Shown piece after piece: positions 28,989-41,292 of a DNA stretch of 64,000 bases; positions within the stretch are counted from its first letter, which is position 1; each line of letters begins with the position of its first letter. Both the position numbers and the translations under genes were made by a program. The DNA comes from Variovorax boronicumulans. Lineage in GTDB: Bacteria > Pseudomonadota > Gammaproteobacteria > Burkholderiales > Burkholderiaceae_C. The stretch is taken from contig NZ_JAAAFX010000004.1 in assembly GCF_019352895.1 (NCBI RefSeq), positions 922,714-986,713 on the forward strand, in the 5' to 3' direction. The notes under the pieces were generated by a model. That model was not told where the DNA came from and ran no database searches. It worked only from the letters and a program-made list of their open reading frames with translations.

Positions 28989-29639
28989 ATGCCGCCCTCC
29001 GCCCCGCTCCCCTCGCCGCTGCCGCTGTTCCCGCTGGGATCGGTGCTGTTTCCCGATGGCTACCTGCCGCTGCGCATCTTCGAGGTGCGCTACCTCGACC
29101 TGATCGGCAGGTGCCACCAGCAGGGCCTGCCCTTCGGCGTGGTGAGCCTGACGGCCGGCGCCGAGGTGCGTGTGGCCGGCGCGGGCGCCGAGCGCTTCGC
29201 CACGGTCGGCACGCTGGCCACCATCCGCAGCCTGCACAGCCCGCAGCCCGGCCTGCTCGAGATCGAATGCGTGGGCACGCAACGCTTCGAAGTCCGCAGC
29301 AGCGAGCTGCAGAAGCACGGCCTCTGGACCGCCGAAGTCGACCCGGTGGCCAACGACATCGCGCTCGGCCTGCCGAGCGATCTGCAGCATGCGGCAGATG
29401 CGCTGCGCCGGCTGGTCGACACGCTGGAGCAGCGGCGCATCGCCGCGCAGGACGAGGACCTGCGCCTGCCGATTGCCGCGCCCTATCGCTTCGACGACTG
29501 CGGCTGGGTCGCCAACCGCTGGGCCGAGCTGCTGCCCATGGAGAACACGCTCAAGCAGCGGCTGATGGAACTCGACAGCCCGCTCATGCGGCTGGAACTG
29601 GTGAGCGACCTGCTGGCGCGCCACAACATTGCTGGCTGA
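28989..29639 (+). CDS. Lon substrate-binding (LON) domain protein
   Basis: A 216-residue stand-alone LON domain, matching the N-terminal substrate-recognition region of Lon protease without ATPase or peptidase domains. Visible are LPLFPLGSVLFPDGYLPLRIFE at the start, the YLDLIGRCHQ strand, LEIECVGTQRFEV and the helical C-terminus. The in-frame ATG at 28917 is less likely because its extra residues are atypical. Such proteins are common next to housekeeping genes and may bind unfolded proteins or, by analogy with cereblon-type folds, small ligands; the role is unproven. Confidence 0.85.
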   Translation: MPPSAPLPSPLPLFPLGSVLFPDGYLPLRIFEVRYLDLIGRCHQQGLPFGVVSLTAGAEVRVAGAGAERFATVGTLATIRSLHSPQPGLLEIECVGTQRFEVRSSELQKHGLWTAEVDPVANDIALGLPSDLQHAADALRRLVDTLEQRRIAAQDEDLRLPIAAPYRFDDCGWVANRWAELLPMENTLKQRLMELDSPLMRLELVSDLLARHNIAG

Positions 29640-29691
29640 CCGGCCCGGCGCCGACCGCGGGCGGCGCGGTGCCTGCCAGGGGACGGCGGGC

Positions 29692-29697
29692 TAAAAT
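29692..29697 (+). promoter_or_regulatory. candidate -10 element of lysS
   Basis: TAAAAT within GGGCTAAAATCAC, 45 bp before the lysS ATG in otherwise GC-rich DNA. No convincing -35 is seen. The same GGCTAAAATCA context occurs upstream of acpP on the other strand (47961-47966). Confidence 0.4.
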
Positions 29698-29742
29698 CAC
29701 GGGCTTCGCGCGGCACCGCTCGTGCCCTCCAGACCCTTGCCC

Positions 29743-31263
29743 ATGACCGAAACTACGACCTCCCCCGCTCCCGCAATCGACGAAAACCAATTGATGGCCG
29801 AGCGGCGCGAGAAACTCAAGGCGCTGCGCGCCGGCCAGGGCGTCGCCTTCCCCAACGACTTCAAGCCGCAGCACCGCGCCGTGGGCCTGACCGCCTCGCA
29901 CGGCGAAGCCAGCGCCGAAACGCTCGAAGCGCAGCCCGTGACGGTCAGCGTGGCCGGCCGCATGATGCTCAAGCGCGTGATGGGCAAGGCCAGCTTCGCC
30001 TCGGTGCAGGACGCCACCGGCCGCATCCAGCTCTACGTGACGCGCGACGCGCTGGGCGAAGAGGTCTACGCCGACTTCAAGCGCTGGGACCTGGGCGACA
30101 TCGTCGGCGCCGAAGGCACCTTGATGAAGACCAAGACCGGCGAGCTGTCGGTCAAGGTCACGAAGCTGCGCCTGCTCACCAAGAGCCTGCGCCCGCTGCC
30201 CGACAAGTTCCACGGCATGGCCGACCAGGAGCAGAAGTACCGCCAGCGCTACGTCGACCTGATCACCGACGAATCGGCGCGTGACCGCTTCAAGGCGCGC
30301 AGCAAGGCCGTGAGCGCGCTGCGCGAGTTCATGGTGGCCAACGACTTCCTCGAGGTCGAGACGCCCATGCTGCACCCCATTCCGGGCGGCGCCAACGCCA
30401 AGCCCTTCAAGACGCACCACAACGCGCTCGACCAGGAGATGTTCCTGCGCATCGCGCCCGAGCTCTACCTCAAGCGCCTGATCGTGGGCGGCTTCGAGCG
30501 CGTGTTCGAGATCAACCGGAGCTACCGCAACGAAGGCATCTCGGTGCGGCACAACCCCGAGTTCACGATGATGGAGTTCTACGCGGCCTACTGGAACTAC
30601 CAGGACCTGATGGACTTCACCGAACTGATCATCCGCACGATCGCGAAGAAGACCACCGGCGGCGAGCAGCTGACGTACCAGGGCAAGGCGGTCGACCTGA
30701 GCCAGCCTTTCGAGCGGCTCACGATCCGCGAAGCCATCGTCAAGCACACCGACGCCGGCGAGAACGTCGACGACACCACCTGGCTGATCAACGCCCTGCG
30801 CAAGATCGGCCTGAGCGAGGAAAAGAACAAGCTCTCGCAGCGCAGCCTGGCGAGCCTGCAGGTGCTGTACTTCGAGGAGACGGTCGAAGAGAAGCTCTGG
30901 CAGCCGACCTTCATCATGGAGCACCCGACCGAGATCTCGCCGCTGGCACGCGCCAACGACGACCGCCCGGAAGTCACCGAGCGTTTCGAGCTCTACATCA
31001 CCGGCCGCGAGTTCGGCAACGGCTTCAGCGAGCTCAACGACGCCGAAGACCAGGCCGCGCGCTTCAACGCGCAGGTCGCGGCCAAGGACTCGGGCGACGA
31101 CGAAGCCATGTTCTACGACCACGATTTCGTGCGCGCACTCGAATACGGCATGCCGCCCACCGGCGGCTGCGGCATCGGCATCGACCGCTTCATGATGCTG
31201 CTGACCGACTCGCCGAGCATCCGCGACGTGATCCTGTTCCCCGCACTGCGTCGAGAAGTTTGA
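29743..31263 (+). CDS. lysS: lysyl-tRNA synthetase, class II
   Basis: A 506-residue class II synthetase charging tRNA-Lys. The N-terminal OB-fold anticodon-binding domain (residues about 65-150, [16 protein letters not shown]) leads to the catalytic domain with motif 2 ([19 protein letters not shown]) and motif 3 ([16 protein letters not shown]). ATG 29743 was chosen over one seven codons upstream. Its stop overlaps the TTG start of the next gene. Confidence 0.97.
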   Translation: MTETTTSPAPAIDENQLMAERREKLKALRAGQGVAFPNDFKPQHRAVGLTASHGEASAETLEAQPVTVSVAGRMMLKRVMGKASFASVQDATGRIQLYVTRDALGEEVYADFKRWDLGDIVGAEGTLMKTKTGELSVKVTKLRLLTKSLRPLPDKFHGMADQEQKYRQRYVDLITDESARDRFKARSKAVSALREFMVANDFLEVETPMLHPIPGGANAKPFKTHHNALDQEMFLRIAPELYLKRLIVGGFERVFEINRSYRNEGISVRHNPEFTMMEFYAAYWNYQDLMDFTELIIRTIAKKTTGGEQLTYQGKAVDLSQPFERLTIREAIVKHTDAGENVDDTTWLINALRKIGLSEEKNKLSQRSLASLQVLYFEETVEEKLWQPTFIMEHPTEISPLARANDDRPEVTERFELYITGREFGNGFSELNDAEDQAARFNAQVAAKDSGDDEAMFYDHDFVRALEYGMPPTGGCGIGIDRFMMLLTDSPSIRDVILFPALRREV

Positions 31264-32540
31264 ACGCGACGAACGCCGGCATCGGCATCGATTTCGGCAC
31301 CTCCAACTCCGCGATCGCCTGGGCGATCGATGGCGGCATCGCCGAGGCGCTGCCGCTCGAGGGCACGGCCACGACCATGCCGACCGCCCTGTTCTACAAC
31401 GCCGAAGACCGCACGACGCACTTCGGCCGCGACGCCGTCGCCATGTACCTGGCCGGCGTCGAAGGCCGGCTGATGCGCTCGCTCAAGAGCCTGCTGGGCA
31501 GTTCGCTGATGCAGGAGACCACGGCCGTCTACGACGGGCTGATCAGCTTCCAGGACATCGTCGCGCGCTTCCTGCACGAGCTGGGCACGCGCGCCGAGAA
31601 GACGCTGGGCCACCGGCCCGAGCGCGTGGTGCTCGGCCGGCCGGTGCACTTCGTCGACGACGACGCCAAGCGCGACCGCCAGGCCGAAGACAGCCTGCGC
31701 CTGGCCGCGCGCGCCGCGGGCTTCCGCGAGATCGCCTTCCAGTTCGAGCCGATCGCCGCGGCCTTCGACTACGAGCAGCGCGTGAGCAAAGAGTCGGTGA
31801 TCCTGATCGTCGACATCGGCGGCGGCACCTCCGACTTCACCGTGGTCCGGCTCGGCCCCGAGCGTGCGGTGCGGCCCGAACGCAGCGACGACGTGCTGGC
31901 CACCAGCGGCGTGCACATCGGCGGCACCGACTTCGACCAGCGACTGAACCTCGAACGCGTGATGCCGCTGCTGGGCTTCCGCCACCACGACGCGCGCGGG
32001 CGCGAGGTGCCGAGCAAGGTCTTCTTCGAGCTCTCGTCCTGGCACCTGATCAACTGGCTCTACGCGCCCAAGGCGGTGCGCCAGGCGCAGGAGCTGCGCA
32101 CCAGCTATGCCGATCCGCGGCTGCACGCCCGGCTCATGACGGTGCTGGAAGAGCGCTACGGCCACCGCATCGCCAGCGAGGTCGAGCAGGCCAAGATCGA
32201 CAGCTCGGTCGGCAATGCGGCCGTGACCATCGACCTCTCCTTTGCCGAAGCCGGCCTGGGCGCCTCGCTGACGCCCCAGGACATGGCCGAGCAGCTGGCC
32301 GATGCGCTGGGCAAGGTGGTGGCCAGCGCGCACGAATGCGTGCGCCGCGCGGGCCTGCGCAGCCACGACCTCGACGCGATCTACCTGACCGGCGGCTCCT
32401 CGGCGCTGCGCCCCTTTCAGGACGCGCTGCGGCGCAGCTTCGCCGGCGTCAAGCTGGTCGAGGGCGACCTGTTCGGCGGCGTGGCCGCGGGCCTGGCCTA
32501 CGCGGCCCGGGCCACGCGCAAGACCGCCAGCACGGCGTGA
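31260..32540 (+). CDS. Hsp70 family protein (YegD-like)
   Basis: A 426-residue actin-like ATPase resembling E. coli YegD. The phosphate-1 motif [13 protein letters not shown] is at residues 8-20, phosphate-2 is [13 protein letters not shown], and the adenosine motif is [11 protein letters not shown] near the C-terminus. There is no canonical Hsp70 peptide-binding domain, so it probably acts as a nucleotide switch rather than a general chaperone. The start is TTG 31260 overlapping the lysS stop (TTGA), and its stop overlaps the GTG of the metallopeptidase gene. Two weak start codons in a row suggest expression by translational coupling. Confidence 0.88.
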   Translation: MNATNAGIGIDFGTSNSAIAWAIDGGIAEALPLEGTATTMPTALFYNAEDRTTHFGRDAVAMYLAGVEGRLMRSLKSLLGSSLMQETTAVYDGLISFQDIVARFLHELGTRAEKTLGHRPERVVLGRPVHFVDDDAKRDRQAEDSLRLAARAAGFREIAFQFEPIAAAFDYEQRVSKESVILIVDIGGGTSDFTVVRLGPERAVRPERSDDVLATSGVHIGGTDFDQRLNLERVMPLLGFRHHDARGREVPSKVFFELSSWHLINWLYAPKAVRQAQELRTSYADPRLHARLMTVLEERYGHRIASEVEQAKIDSSVGNAAVTIDLSFAEAGLGASLTPQDMAEQLADALGKVVASAHECVRRAGLRSHDLDAIYLTGGSSALRPFQDALRRSFAGVKLVEGDLFGGVAAGLAYAARATRKTASTA

Positions 32541-33073
32541 AGTACCTCGCGCACTACCCGCCTGCGCTGCAGGCGCAGGTGCGCGAGCTGATCGCCACGC
32601 AGGGGCTGGCGCCGATGCTGCGCAAGCGCTACCCGGCGATGCACGCGGTGCGCACCGACCGCGCGCTGTACGACTACGTGACCGGCCTCAAGAACGAGTT
32701 CCTGCGCAACGCCGATCCGCTGTCCAAGGTGATGTTCGACAGCAAGCTGCACGTGATCCGCCATGCGTTGGGCACCCACACCACGGTCTCGCGCGTGCAG
32801 GGCAGCAAGCTCAAGGCCAAGCGCGAGATCCGCGTGGCCAACCTGTTCAAGGCGGTGCCGCTCGAGTGGCTGCGGATGATCGTGGTGCACGAGCTCGCGC
32901 ACATGAAGGAGCGCGAGCACGACAAGGCCTTCTATGCGCTGTGCACGCACATGGACCCCGACTACCACCAGCGCGAGTTCGACCTGCGGCTCTACCTGAC
33001 GCACCTCGACACTGGTGGCGCGCGGCTGTGGAGCGCCGAGCCGGACCCGGCCTCGGACAACCCCGACGCCTGA
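32537..33073 (+). CDS. YgjP-like (DUF45) zinc metallopeptidase
   Basis: A 178-residue protein with the zinc-protease signature HELAH (118-122) and a further metal ligand candidate His128 in KEREHDKAF, followed by HMDPDYHQ. This matches the YgjP/WLM-like family. The family is related to SprT/Wss1-type proteases that process DNA- or ribosome-bound proteins, but YgjP function is not established. It starts at GTG 32537 inside the end of the Hsp70-like gene, and its stop is only 6 bp from the convergent nagZ stop. Confidence 0.85.
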   Translation: MKYLAHYPPALQAQVRELIATQGLAPMLRKRYPAMHAVRTDRALYDYVTGLKNEFLRNADPLSKVMFDSKLHVIRHALGTHTTVSRVQGSKLKAKREIRVANLFKAVPLEWLRMIVVHELAHMKEREHDKAFYALCTHMDPDYHQREFDLRLYLTHLDTGGARLWSAEPDPASDNPDA

Positions 33074-33079
33074 GAGGCT

Positions 33080-34153
33080 TCAGCCGGGCAGCAGGGCCGC
33101 TGCCCGACGGTAGGCCGCGGACGCGGTCAAGGCGTCCCAGTCCAGGGCGGCCGACGTGGGCAGCAAGGCGCGGCGCCGGGCCTCGCCGGCGGCATCGGGC
33201 TGCCAGCGGCCGTCGTTCGCTGCGGCACTGAAGCCGGCCAGCAGTTCATCCAACGGCGCACCCTCGCCCACGCTCTGGTTGCAGAGCATCGCCAGGTCGC
33301 AGCCGGCCGCGAGCGCGGCCAAGGCGGCGTCGGTGTAGCTGAGCAGCTGGCCGTCGATGTAGCGGCCGGCCTCCATGCTCAGGTCGTCGCTGAAGATCGC
33401 CCCCTCGAAGCCCAATCGGCCGCGCAGGATGGCCTGCAGCCATCGGGCCGAGAAGCCCGCGGGGCGTGCATCGACCTTGGGATAGATCACATGGGCCGGC
33501 ATCACTGCGGCCAGCGTGCCGCCGAGCCATTCGAAGGGCCGTGCGTCGTCGGCCAGGATGGCCTTGAGGCTGCGCCGGTCGACCGGGATCGCGACATGCG
33601 AGTCGGCCTTGACGAAGCCATGGCCGGGAAAGTGCTTGCCGCAGTTGGCCATGCCGGCCTGCAGCAGGCCGTGCATCAGGCTCTTGGCCAGCAGCGCGGC
33701 GACGCGCGGGTCGCGATGGAAGCTGCGGTCGCCGATCACCGAGCTCTCGCCATGGTCGAGATCGAGCACCGGCGCGAAGCTGAAGTCGACGCCGACCGCG
33801 CGCAGCTCGCTGGCCAGCACGAAGCCGGCCGCGGTCGCGGCCTGCACGGCGCGCATCGCGTCGTCCATCCACAGCGTGCCCAGCGTGCGCATCGAGGGCA
33901 GCCGGGTGAAACCGTCGGTGCGGAAGCGCTGCACGCGCCCGCCCTCGTGGTCGACGCAGACCAGGATGTCGGGCCGGATCGCCTTGATCTCGGCATTGAG
34001 CGCCTGCATCTGTGCCCTGTCCTGCCAGTTGCGCGCGAAATGGATCACGCCGCCGACCTGCGGATGGGCGAGCCGGCGCCGGTCGGCGGGCGTGAGCGCG
34101 GTGCCGGCCACGTCGATCACGAGGGGCCGCTGGGTCGTCGTCGGGGAATTCAT
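33080..34153 (-). CDS. nagZ: beta-N-acetylhexosaminidase NagZ
   Basis: A 357-residue GH3 enzyme removing GlcNAc from anhydromuropeptides during peptidoglycan recycling. The Asp/His acid-base pair is in the loop following KHFPGHG (173-179): Asp184-Ser-His186. The nucleophile aspartate lies in FSDDLSMEA (256-257). [11 protein letters not shown] near residue 67 is also typical. The start overlaps the acpS stop (ATGA). It is the last gene of the lepA-to-nagZ run. NagZ products can induce AmpC-type beta-lactamases in some bacteria. Confidence 0.95.
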   Translation of the reverse strand: MNSPTTTQRPLVIDVAGTALTPADRRRLAHPQVGGVIHFARNWQDRAQMQALNAEIKAIRPDILVCVDHEGGRVQRFRTDGFTRLPSMRTLGTLWMDDAMRAVQAATAAGFVLASELRAVGVDFSFAPVLDLDHGESSVIGDRSFHRDPRVAALLAKSLMHGLLQAGMANCGKHFPGHGFVKADSHVAIPVDRRSLKAILADDARPFEWLGGTLAAVMPAHVIYPKVDARPAGFSARWLQAILRGRLGFEGAIFSDDLSMEAGRYIDGQLLSYTDAALAALAAGCDLAMLCNQSVGEGAPLDELLAGFSAAANDGRWQPDAAGEARRRALLPTSAALDWDALTASAAYRRAAALLPG

Positions 34154-34563
34154 GGGCTCGGGTCCGTCTTCGGGTTCTGCTCGACCACCACGAAGCTGGC
34201 CGCGTAATCGGTTTCGTCGGTCACAGTGACGTGGGCCGTGAGCCCGCGGGCCTCGAACCACTCCTTGAGCACGCCGTGCAGCACGATCACCGGCTTGCCG
34301 CTGCGCTCGTTGGCGATCTCGCAGAGCCGCCAGCTCATGGGCATGCGCATGCCCATGCCGACGGCCTTGCTGAAGGCCTCCTTGGCCGAGAAGCGCGTCG
34401 CCAGGTAGCTCAGGCCGCGCTTGGGCCAGCGCGCGCTGCGCGCCTGCCAGACCGCGAATTCGGCGTCGCTGAGCACCTTGCGCGCAAAGCGCTCGCCCTG
34501 GCGCTCGAAGGTGGCGGCGACGCGGCGCAGGTCGCAGATGTCGGTGCCGATGCCGTAGATCAC
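34150..34563 (-). CDS. acpS: holo-[acyl-carrier-protein] synthase
   Basis: A 137-residue phosphopantetheinyl transferase that activates AcpP, which is encoded 13 kb away in the same window. The Mg2+-binding [10 protein letters not shown] (Asp8) at the start and the [12 protein letters not shown] motif are the family signatures. GTG 34563 is the likely start because it places the first beta strand correctly; a longer frame upstream overlaps pdxJ. It lies 4 bp after pdxJ, and the pdxJ-acpS pair is widely conserved. Confidence 0.94.
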   Translation of the reverse strand: MIYGIGTDICDLRRVAATFERQGERFARKVLSDAEFAVWQARSARWPKRGLSYLATRFSAKEAFSKAVGMGMRMPMSWRLCEIANERSGKPVIVLHGVLKEWFEARGLTAHVTVTDETDYAASFVVVEQNPKTDPSP

Positions 34564-34567
34564 GCGT

Positions 34568-35335
34568 TCACTTGGCGGCCTGCGCCTCGTCGATGCAGCG
34601 CAGGTAGTCGCGCGTGGTGGCCGCGTAGCCCAGCTCGAGCGCGTCGGCGACGAAGGCATGGCCGATCGAGACCTCCTTGACACCCGGCACTTCCCGCAGG
34701 AAATCGCTGAGGTTGTCGCGGCTCAGGTCGTGGCCGGCATTGACCTCGAGGCCCGCGGCCTGGGCGGCGCGCGCGGTCTCGGCATAGCGTGCCAGCACTT
34801 CGGCGGCCTTTGCCGTGCCGCGCGAGGCTGCATAGCCTTCGGTGTAGAGCTCGACCCGGTCGGCGCCCACGGCCTTGACCGCGGCCATCATCTCGGGGAT
34901 CGGGTCCATGAACAGGCTCACGCGCACGCCCAGCGCCTTGGTTTCGGCGATCAGCGCGCGCAGGCGCTCGGCGTCGGCCGGAAAGCTCCAGCCGTGGTCG
35001 CTGGTCGACTGCGTCTCGCTGTCGGGCACGAAGGTGGCCTGGTGGGGCCGGCAGGCGCGCACGAAGTCCATCAGGTTGTGGAAGGGGTTGCCTTCGATGT
35101 TGAACTCGACCTGCTGCCAGTCGCGCGACAGCAGCGCCCAGAGATCGTGCACGTCGTGTGCGCGGATGTGGCGCTCGTCGGGCCGCGGGTGCACCGTGAT
35201 GCCCGTGGCGCCGGCTTCCAGGCACAGGGTCGCGGCGCGCAGCACGCTGGGGATGCCGAGGTGGCGCGTGTTGCGCACCAGTGCAACCTTGTTCAGGTTG
35301 ACCGAAAGGGCCGTGGGGGAGGAAGGCGTGGTCAT
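34568..35335 (-). CDS. pdxJ: pyridoxine 5'-phosphate synthase
   Basis: A 255-residue TIM-barrel enzyme forming pyridoxine 5'-phosphate in the DXP-dependent vitamin B6 pathway. The family motifs [15 protein letters not shown], the HPRPDERHI loop, FNIEGNP and [10 protein letters not shown] are present, and the C-terminal [11 protein letters not shown] helix is intact. It begins 6 bp after recO and ends 4 bp before acpS. Confidence 0.96.
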   Translation of the reverse strand: MTTPSSPTALSVNLNKVALVRNTRHLGIPSVLRAATLCLEAGATGITVHPRPDERHIRAHDVHDLWALLSRDWQQVEFNIEGNPFHNLMDFVRACRPHQATFVPDSETQSTSDHGWSFPADAERLRALIAETKALGVRVSLFMDPIPEMMAAVKAVGADRVELYTEGYAASRGTAKAAEVLARYAETARAAQAAGLEVNAGHDLSRDNLSDFLREVPGVKEVSIGHAFVADALELGYAATTRDYLRCIDEAQAAK

Positions 35336-35341
35336 GGGCGA

Positions 35342-36112
35342 TCAGAGGGCTTGCAGATCCCGCATCATCTGCCGGGTCCGCAGGGTGGTAACGCCGCAAT
35401 GGTAGTTCAGCAGCGTGCGCAGCTGGCTGCGCAGGGCCGCGTTGCTGCCGGCGCTGAGCAGGGCCACGCAGCGCAGCGTGGCCGAAAAGGGTGCGCGCTC
35501 GTCCAGCGCGTCCTGCAGCGCCAGCCAGTCGGCGCCCGCGAGCGCGGCGTCGGCGGGGGCCGCCTCGCGCAGGCCGGCCTCGGGCAGCAGCACGTAGCGC
35601 AGATCGTCGGCCAGCGGCGCCAGCGTCAGGGTTTCGGTGTCGAGCGTGGGCAGCAGGCCGACGCCGCGCAGCAGCAGCAGCTCGAAGGCCCGCAGCGCGG
35701 CCGCCTGCGTCGCGGCCTGGGCCACGCCATGGTCGCTGGCCAGCACCTCGACCACCCCGGCATAGGCGTCGAACAGCGCCTCGTGCGCATCGTCGCGCGC
35801 CAGCAGACGCAGCAGCAGTTCGTTGACGTAGTAGCCCGACAGCAGCGCTTCGCCGGTGGGCATCACCAGGCCGCCCATCCATTCGGCGCTCTTGAGCGTG
35901 CGGATCTCGGCGTCGCCGCCGTAGTTGAGCTGCAGCGGCTGCAGCGGCAGCAGCACCGGCCGGAAGTTGGAGCTGGGCCGCTTCGCGCCCTTGGCCACGA
36001 TGGCCACGCGGCCGTGGTGGCGGGTGAAGACCTCCAGGATCACGCTCGACTCGCTCCAGTCGTAGCGGTGCAGCACGTAGGCGGGTTCGTGGGAAACGCG
36101 TTGGGTGGCCAT
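35342..36112 (-). CDS. recO: DNA repair protein RecO
   Basis: A 256-residue recombination mediator that helps load RecA with RecR on SSB-coated DNA. The N-terminal OB-fold begins [23 protein letters not shown] and contains the AKGAKRPSS loop. The C-terminal helical part has [10 protein letters not shown] and ends in the CG...R..M arrangement. I do not see the four-Cys zinc site found in some RecO proteins. It follows era in the standard rnc-era-recO order. Confidence 0.93.
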   Translation of the reverse strand: MATQRVSHEPAYVLHRYDWSESSVILEVFTRHHGRVAIVAKGAKRPSSNFRPVLLPLQPLQLNYGGDAEIRTLKSAEWMGGLVMPTGEALLSGYYVNELLLRLLARDDAHEALFDAYAGVVEVLASDHGVAQAATQAAALRAFELLLLRGVGLLPTLDTETLTLAPLADDLRYVLLPEAGLREAAPADAALAGADWLALQDALDERAPFSATLRCVALLSAGSNAALRSQLRTLLNYHCGVTTLRTRQMMRDLQAL

Positions 36113-36199
36113 GTCAGTGCGCGAGGGGCGTCGAGGCCGCCGGCCGGCCGCAGGCGCGGCGCCCGGCGACGACGCGCGGCGCGCGAGTCCGGGCTGTGC

Positions 36200-37225
36200 T
36201 TATTCGTAACCGAAGCTGCGCACGCGGGCTTCGTCGTCGGCCCAGCCGGAGCGCACCTTGACCCACAGCTCGATGAACACCTTGGCGTCCATCAGCTTCT
36301 CGAGCTCGACGCGGGTCTCGGTGCCGATGCGCTTGATGCGGTCGCCCTTGTCGCCGATGACCATGGCCTTGTGCGTATCGCGCTCGACCACGATGGTCGC
36401 GGCGATGCGCATGAGGCGCTTCTGGCCCTTCTTCTGCGGCGGCTCTTCCTCGAACTTGTCGATGATCACGGTCGAGGTGTAGGGCAGTTCGTCGCCGGTC
36501 AGGCGGAACAGCTTCTCGCGCACCATTTCGCCGGCCAGGAATTTCTCGCTGCGGTCGGTGAGTTCGTCCTCGCCATAGAACCAGGGCTGCTCGGGCAGGT
36601 ACTTGGCGCAGATGGCGAACAGGCGCTCGACGTCCTTGGCGCTCTTGGCCGACATCGGCACGAGCTCGGCAAAGTCGTGCTTCTCGTGCATGGTCTGCAG
36701 CCAGGGGGCCACGTCGCCACGGCGGTGGATGTTGTCGAGCTTGTTGGCCAGCAGCACCGTCGGGATGCCCTTGCCCAGCAGCTTGAGCACGCGCTCGTCG
36801 GCCGGCGTGAAGCTGCCGGCCTCGACCACGAACAGGATCAGGTCCACGTCGCCGACCGCGCCCAGCACGGTCTTGTTGAGCGACTTGTTGAGCGCGTTGG
36901 CGTGCAGTGTCTGGAAGCCGGGCGTGTCGACGAACACGAACTGCGTGGCCTCGCGGGTGCGCATGCCGGTGATGCGGTGGCGCGTGGTTTGCGCCTTGCG
37001 CGAGGTGATGCTGATCTTCTGGCCGACCAGCGCATTGAGCAGCGTCGACTTGCCCACGTTGGGCTTGCCGACGATGGCGATCAGGCCGCAGTGCTGCGGG
37101 CCGTGGGCCAAGGCTTCAGCGCTTGCAGCGCCGGGCATCGCGGGCATGGGGGGCATGCCGGGAATGGGCGGGAGCAGGTTCTCGGGGGCGCCGTCGGCGT
37201 CGGGGACATCGTGTGTAGGGGTCAT
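36200..37225 (-). CDS. era: GTPase Era
   Basis: A 341-residue GTPase that binds the 3' end of 16S rRNA and aids 30S assembly. G1 is GKPNVGKST (53-61), G3 is DTPGFQ, G4 is NKLD, and the C-terminal KH domain contains [16 protein letters not shown]. Compared with E. coli Era (301 residues) there is a ~45-residue N-terminal extension rich in Pro, Met and Ala ([15 protein letters not shown]). The ATG overlaps the rnc stop (ATGA), which supports this long start, but a shorter protein is possible. Confidence 0.95.
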   Translation of the reverse strand: MTPTHDVPDADGAPENLLPPIPGMPPMPAMPGAASAEALAHGPQHCGLIAIVGKPNVGKSTLLNALVGQKISITSRKAQTTRHRITGMRTREATQFVFVDTPGFQTLHANALNKSLNKTVLGAVGDVDLILFVVEAGSFTPADERVLKLLGKGIPTVLLANKLDNIHRRGDVAPWLQTMHEKHDFAELVPMSAKSAKDVERLFAICAKYLPEQPWFYGEDELTDRSEKFLAGEMVREKLFRLTGDELPYTSTVIIDKFEEEPPQKKGQKRLMRIAATIVVERDTHKAMVIGDKGDRIKRIGTETRVELEKLMDAKVFIELWVKVRSGWADDEARVRSFGYE

Positions 37226-37917
37226 GTTGCTTTCGTGCCGCGGGCCTTGAGTCGGATCAGCATCGCCGCGGCCGCGGCCTGCTCGCCGGCGCGTCGCGAA
37301 CCGCCGATGCCGCGCTCGGTCAGCCCCAGTTCGGGCACCTCGCACTCGACATCGAAGGTCTGCTTGTGGGCTGCGCCGAGCGTGCCGCTGACGCGGTAGA
37401 CCGGCAGTTTCATTTTGTGCCCCTGCAGCCATTCCTGCAATTCGGTCTTGGGGTCTTTGGCGGCGGCGTCCATGCGCGGCGTGATCTCGACCGCTTCGTA
37501 GAGCCGGCGCACCAGCGCCTGCGCGGCGCCGTAGCCGGCATCGAGGTAGACGGCACCGATCAGCGCCTCGAGCGCATCGGCCAGGATCGAGGGCCGGCTG
37601 GGGCCGCCCGAGCGGGCCTCGCCCTCGCCGAGCCGCAGCAGCGGCGAGATCGCCAGCTTGACGGCCAGCTGGTGCAGCGTGTCCTGCTTGACCAGGTTGG
37701 CGCGCACCCGCGAGAGATCGCCCTCGGGCAGGTCCGCGAGCCGCTCGTAGAGCAGGTGCGAGACGGCCAGGCTCAGGACCGAATCGCCGAGAAATTCGAG
37801 CCGCTCGTTGTGGTCGGCGGAAAAACTGCGATGGGTGAGTGCGCGCTGAAGCAGCCGCGCGTCGGCGAAGGTATGCCGGAGGCGCGCCTGCAGCGCAACA
37901 AGAGCGCCTTCTGCCAC
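37222..37917 (-). CDS. rnc: ribonuclease III
   Basis: A 231-residue double-stranded RNA endonuclease for rRNA and mRNA processing. The signature [12 protein letters not shown] carries Glu38, Glu41 and Asp45; the second metal site is in [15 protein letters not shown]. The C-terminal double-stranded RNA-binding domain ends with [18 protein letters not shown]. Start is GTG 37917, 2 bp after the DUF4845 gene stop, and its stop overlaps era. The rnc-era pairing is nearly universal. Confidence 0.96.
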   Translation of the reverse strand: MAEGALVALQARLRHTFADARLLQRALTHRSFSADHNERLEFLGDSVLSLAVSHLLYERLADLPEGDLSRVRANLVKQDTLHQLAVKLAISPLLRLGEGEARSGGPSRPSILADALEALIGAVYLDAGYGAAQALVRRLYEAVEITPRMDAAAKDPKTELQEWLQGHKMKLPVYRVSGTLGAAHKQTFDVECEVPELGLTERGIGGSRRAGEQAAAAAMLIRLKARGTKAT

Positions 37918-37919
37918 GG

Positions 37920-38294
37920 TCAGCGGGACTGGCCCTGGCCCTTGTACTTGAGTACCAGGTAGGCCGGGCCGAACAGATGGATTTCGCGGTCGTAGGCATA
38001 GGACACGACGACCTTGTCGCCGACCTTCTGCACGTCGAGGTCCTTGCCGCTGACCGACTTGAAGTCGTCGATGGCCTGGGCGCGGTCGAAGATGGCGCGC
38101 ACTTCGGGCACCGTGCTGCCTTCGGCGGCCTTGGCGGCGGCCTTGTTGATGGCCTGGTACTCGATCAGCGTGGGAATGACCTGTGCCACCACCACGCCGA
38201 CGCAGGCCAGCACGATGGCCACGAACAGCAGCCCGATGAAGGAGATGCCACGCTGCCTCGACGCGCCCATCGACCGATCGATCCTCTTTGCCAT
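37920..38294 (-). CDS. DUF4845 domain membrane protein
   Basis: A 124-residue protein with an N-terminal basic segment, one transmembrane helix (about 17-40, [20 protein letters not shown]), and a small soluble domain ending [20 protein letters not shown]. The N-terminus resembles a prepilin-like or signal-anchor sequence. DUF4845 genes are characteristically found between lepB and rnc in betaproteobacteria, as here. The function is unknown; location next to signal peptidase hints at an envelope role. Confidence 0.88.
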   Translation of the reverse strand: MAKRIDRSMGASRQRGISFIGLLFVAIVLACVGVVVAQVIPTLIEYQAINKAAAKAAEGSTVPEVRAIFDRAQAIDDFKSVSGKDLDVQKVGDKVVVSYAYDREIHLFGPAYLVLKYKGQGQSR

Positions 38295-38318
38295 TGCTCT
38301 ACCCTCGAATGATTGCTT

Positions 38319-39290
38319 TTATTGGAACGCGCCGATGCGCTTGAGATTGCCGAAGTTCATCCAGACGAAGAACGCGCGCCCCACGATGTTCTGATCGGGA
38401 ACGAAGCCCCAATAGCGCGAATCGAGGGAGTTGTCGCGGTTGTCGCCCATCATGAAATAGTGGCCGGCGGGCACCTTGCAGACCACGCCCTCGACACTGT
38501 AACGACAATTGTCCCGGTCCGGAAAGCTCATCACTTCCACGTCCGAGATGCCGGCACGGCGGGTTTCGTCATTGAGCAGCTTGTGCTGCGTGGTGCCCAG
38601 CGTCTCGGTGTACTGCTTGAGGTAGCGCATGGTCTCCTCGTCGAAGAACTCGGGGATCGCGTCCTTGCTCACCGGCTGGCCGTTGATGGTCAGCTGCTTG
38701 TTCAGGTAGGCCACCTCGTCGCCGGGCACGCCGACCACGCGCTTGATGTAGTCGAGGCTGGGCTTGGGCGGGTAGCGGAACACCATCACGTCGCCGCGGG
38801 CCGGCGCCTTGCCTTCGGTGATCTTGGTGTTGAGCACCGGCAGGCGCAGGCCGTAGGTGAACTTGTTCACCAGGATCAGGTCGCCCGTGAGCAGCGTCGG
38901 CATCATCGAGCCCGACGGGATCTTGAACGGCTCGAACAGGAAGGAACGCAGCAGGAACACCACCAGGATCACCGGGAACAGGCCGGCGGTCCAGTCCAGC
39001 CACCAGGGCTGCATGATCAGCCGCTCGCGTGCCTTGACGTCGACGCGGTCGACCTGCTCGATGCCCTGGCGCGCCAGTTCTTCGCGCCGCTGCACGAGCG
39101 AGGCGTCGAGCCGTTCGGCGGCGCGCCGGCGCCGGGGCAGGAAGTAGAAGCGCTCGGCCAGCCAGTACAGGCCGGTGACGACCGTCGCCACGAACAGCAG
39201 CAGCGCGAAGTTGCCTTCGACCGCACCGAAATACCAGGCGCCGACGTAAGCGGCAAACGCGGCGAGGATGAGAGAGGTGAGGAATGCCAT
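38319..39290 (-). CDS. lepB: signal peptidase I
   Basis: A 323-residue inner-membrane protease that removes Sec signal peptides. Two N-terminal hydrophobic helices (1-20 and 28-46) and one before the active site (about 101-118) anchor it. Ser128 (IPSGSMMPT) and Lys183 (DYIKRVVGVPGD) form the catalytic dyad, and the GDNRDNSLDSR box E is intact. It follows lepA in the usual lepA-lepB order. The ATG is preceded by eight consecutive A residues. Confidence 0.96.
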   Translation of the reverse strand: MAFLTSLILAAFAAYVGAWYFGAVEGNFALLLFVATVVTGLYWLAERFYFLPRRRRAAERLDASLVQRREELARQGIEQVDRVDVKARERLIMQPWWLDWTAGLFPVILVVFLLRSFLFEPFKIPSGSMMPTLLTGDLILVNKFTYGLRLPVLNTKITEGKAPARGDVMVFRYPPKPSLDYIKRVVGVPGDEVAYLNKQLTINGQPVSKDAIPEFFDEETMRYLKQYTETLGTTQHKLLNDETRRAGISDVEVMSFPDRDNCRYSVEGVVCKVPAGHYFMMGDNRDNSLDSRYWGFVPDQNIVGRAFFVWMNFGNLKRIGAFQ

Positions 39291-39329
39291 CTTCGTTTTT
39301 TTTAGATGCTGCAGGCGTCAGGAACGACG

Positions 39330-39426
39330 CGGTCCCATGCCGGTAATACCGCGCAACCGGCGATGCCGGGCCGCCGGTATCGCCCTTCGAGGGGGCGGCG
39401 CGAGGCGCTACGGAGGTGGTTCATTC
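39330..39426. repeat. REP-like palindromic spacer between lepA and lepB
   Basis: A spacer with several short palindromes: ACCGG (39356-39360) with CCGGT (39374-39378), and CGCCC (39381-39385) with GGGCG (39393-39397) around a TTCGA-type loop. The style resembles the trpB-trpA spacer and dispersed repeats seen in Variovorax-type genomes. It does not look coding and has no proper terminator tract, so lepA and lepB may still be cotranscribed. Confidence 0.5.
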
Positions 39427-41238
<1,812 letters not shown>

Positions 41239-41292
41239 CAACGGGAACGCTTAAGTACTTGAATTGCCTCGTGCGCAGAAGGCGACAGGCAA

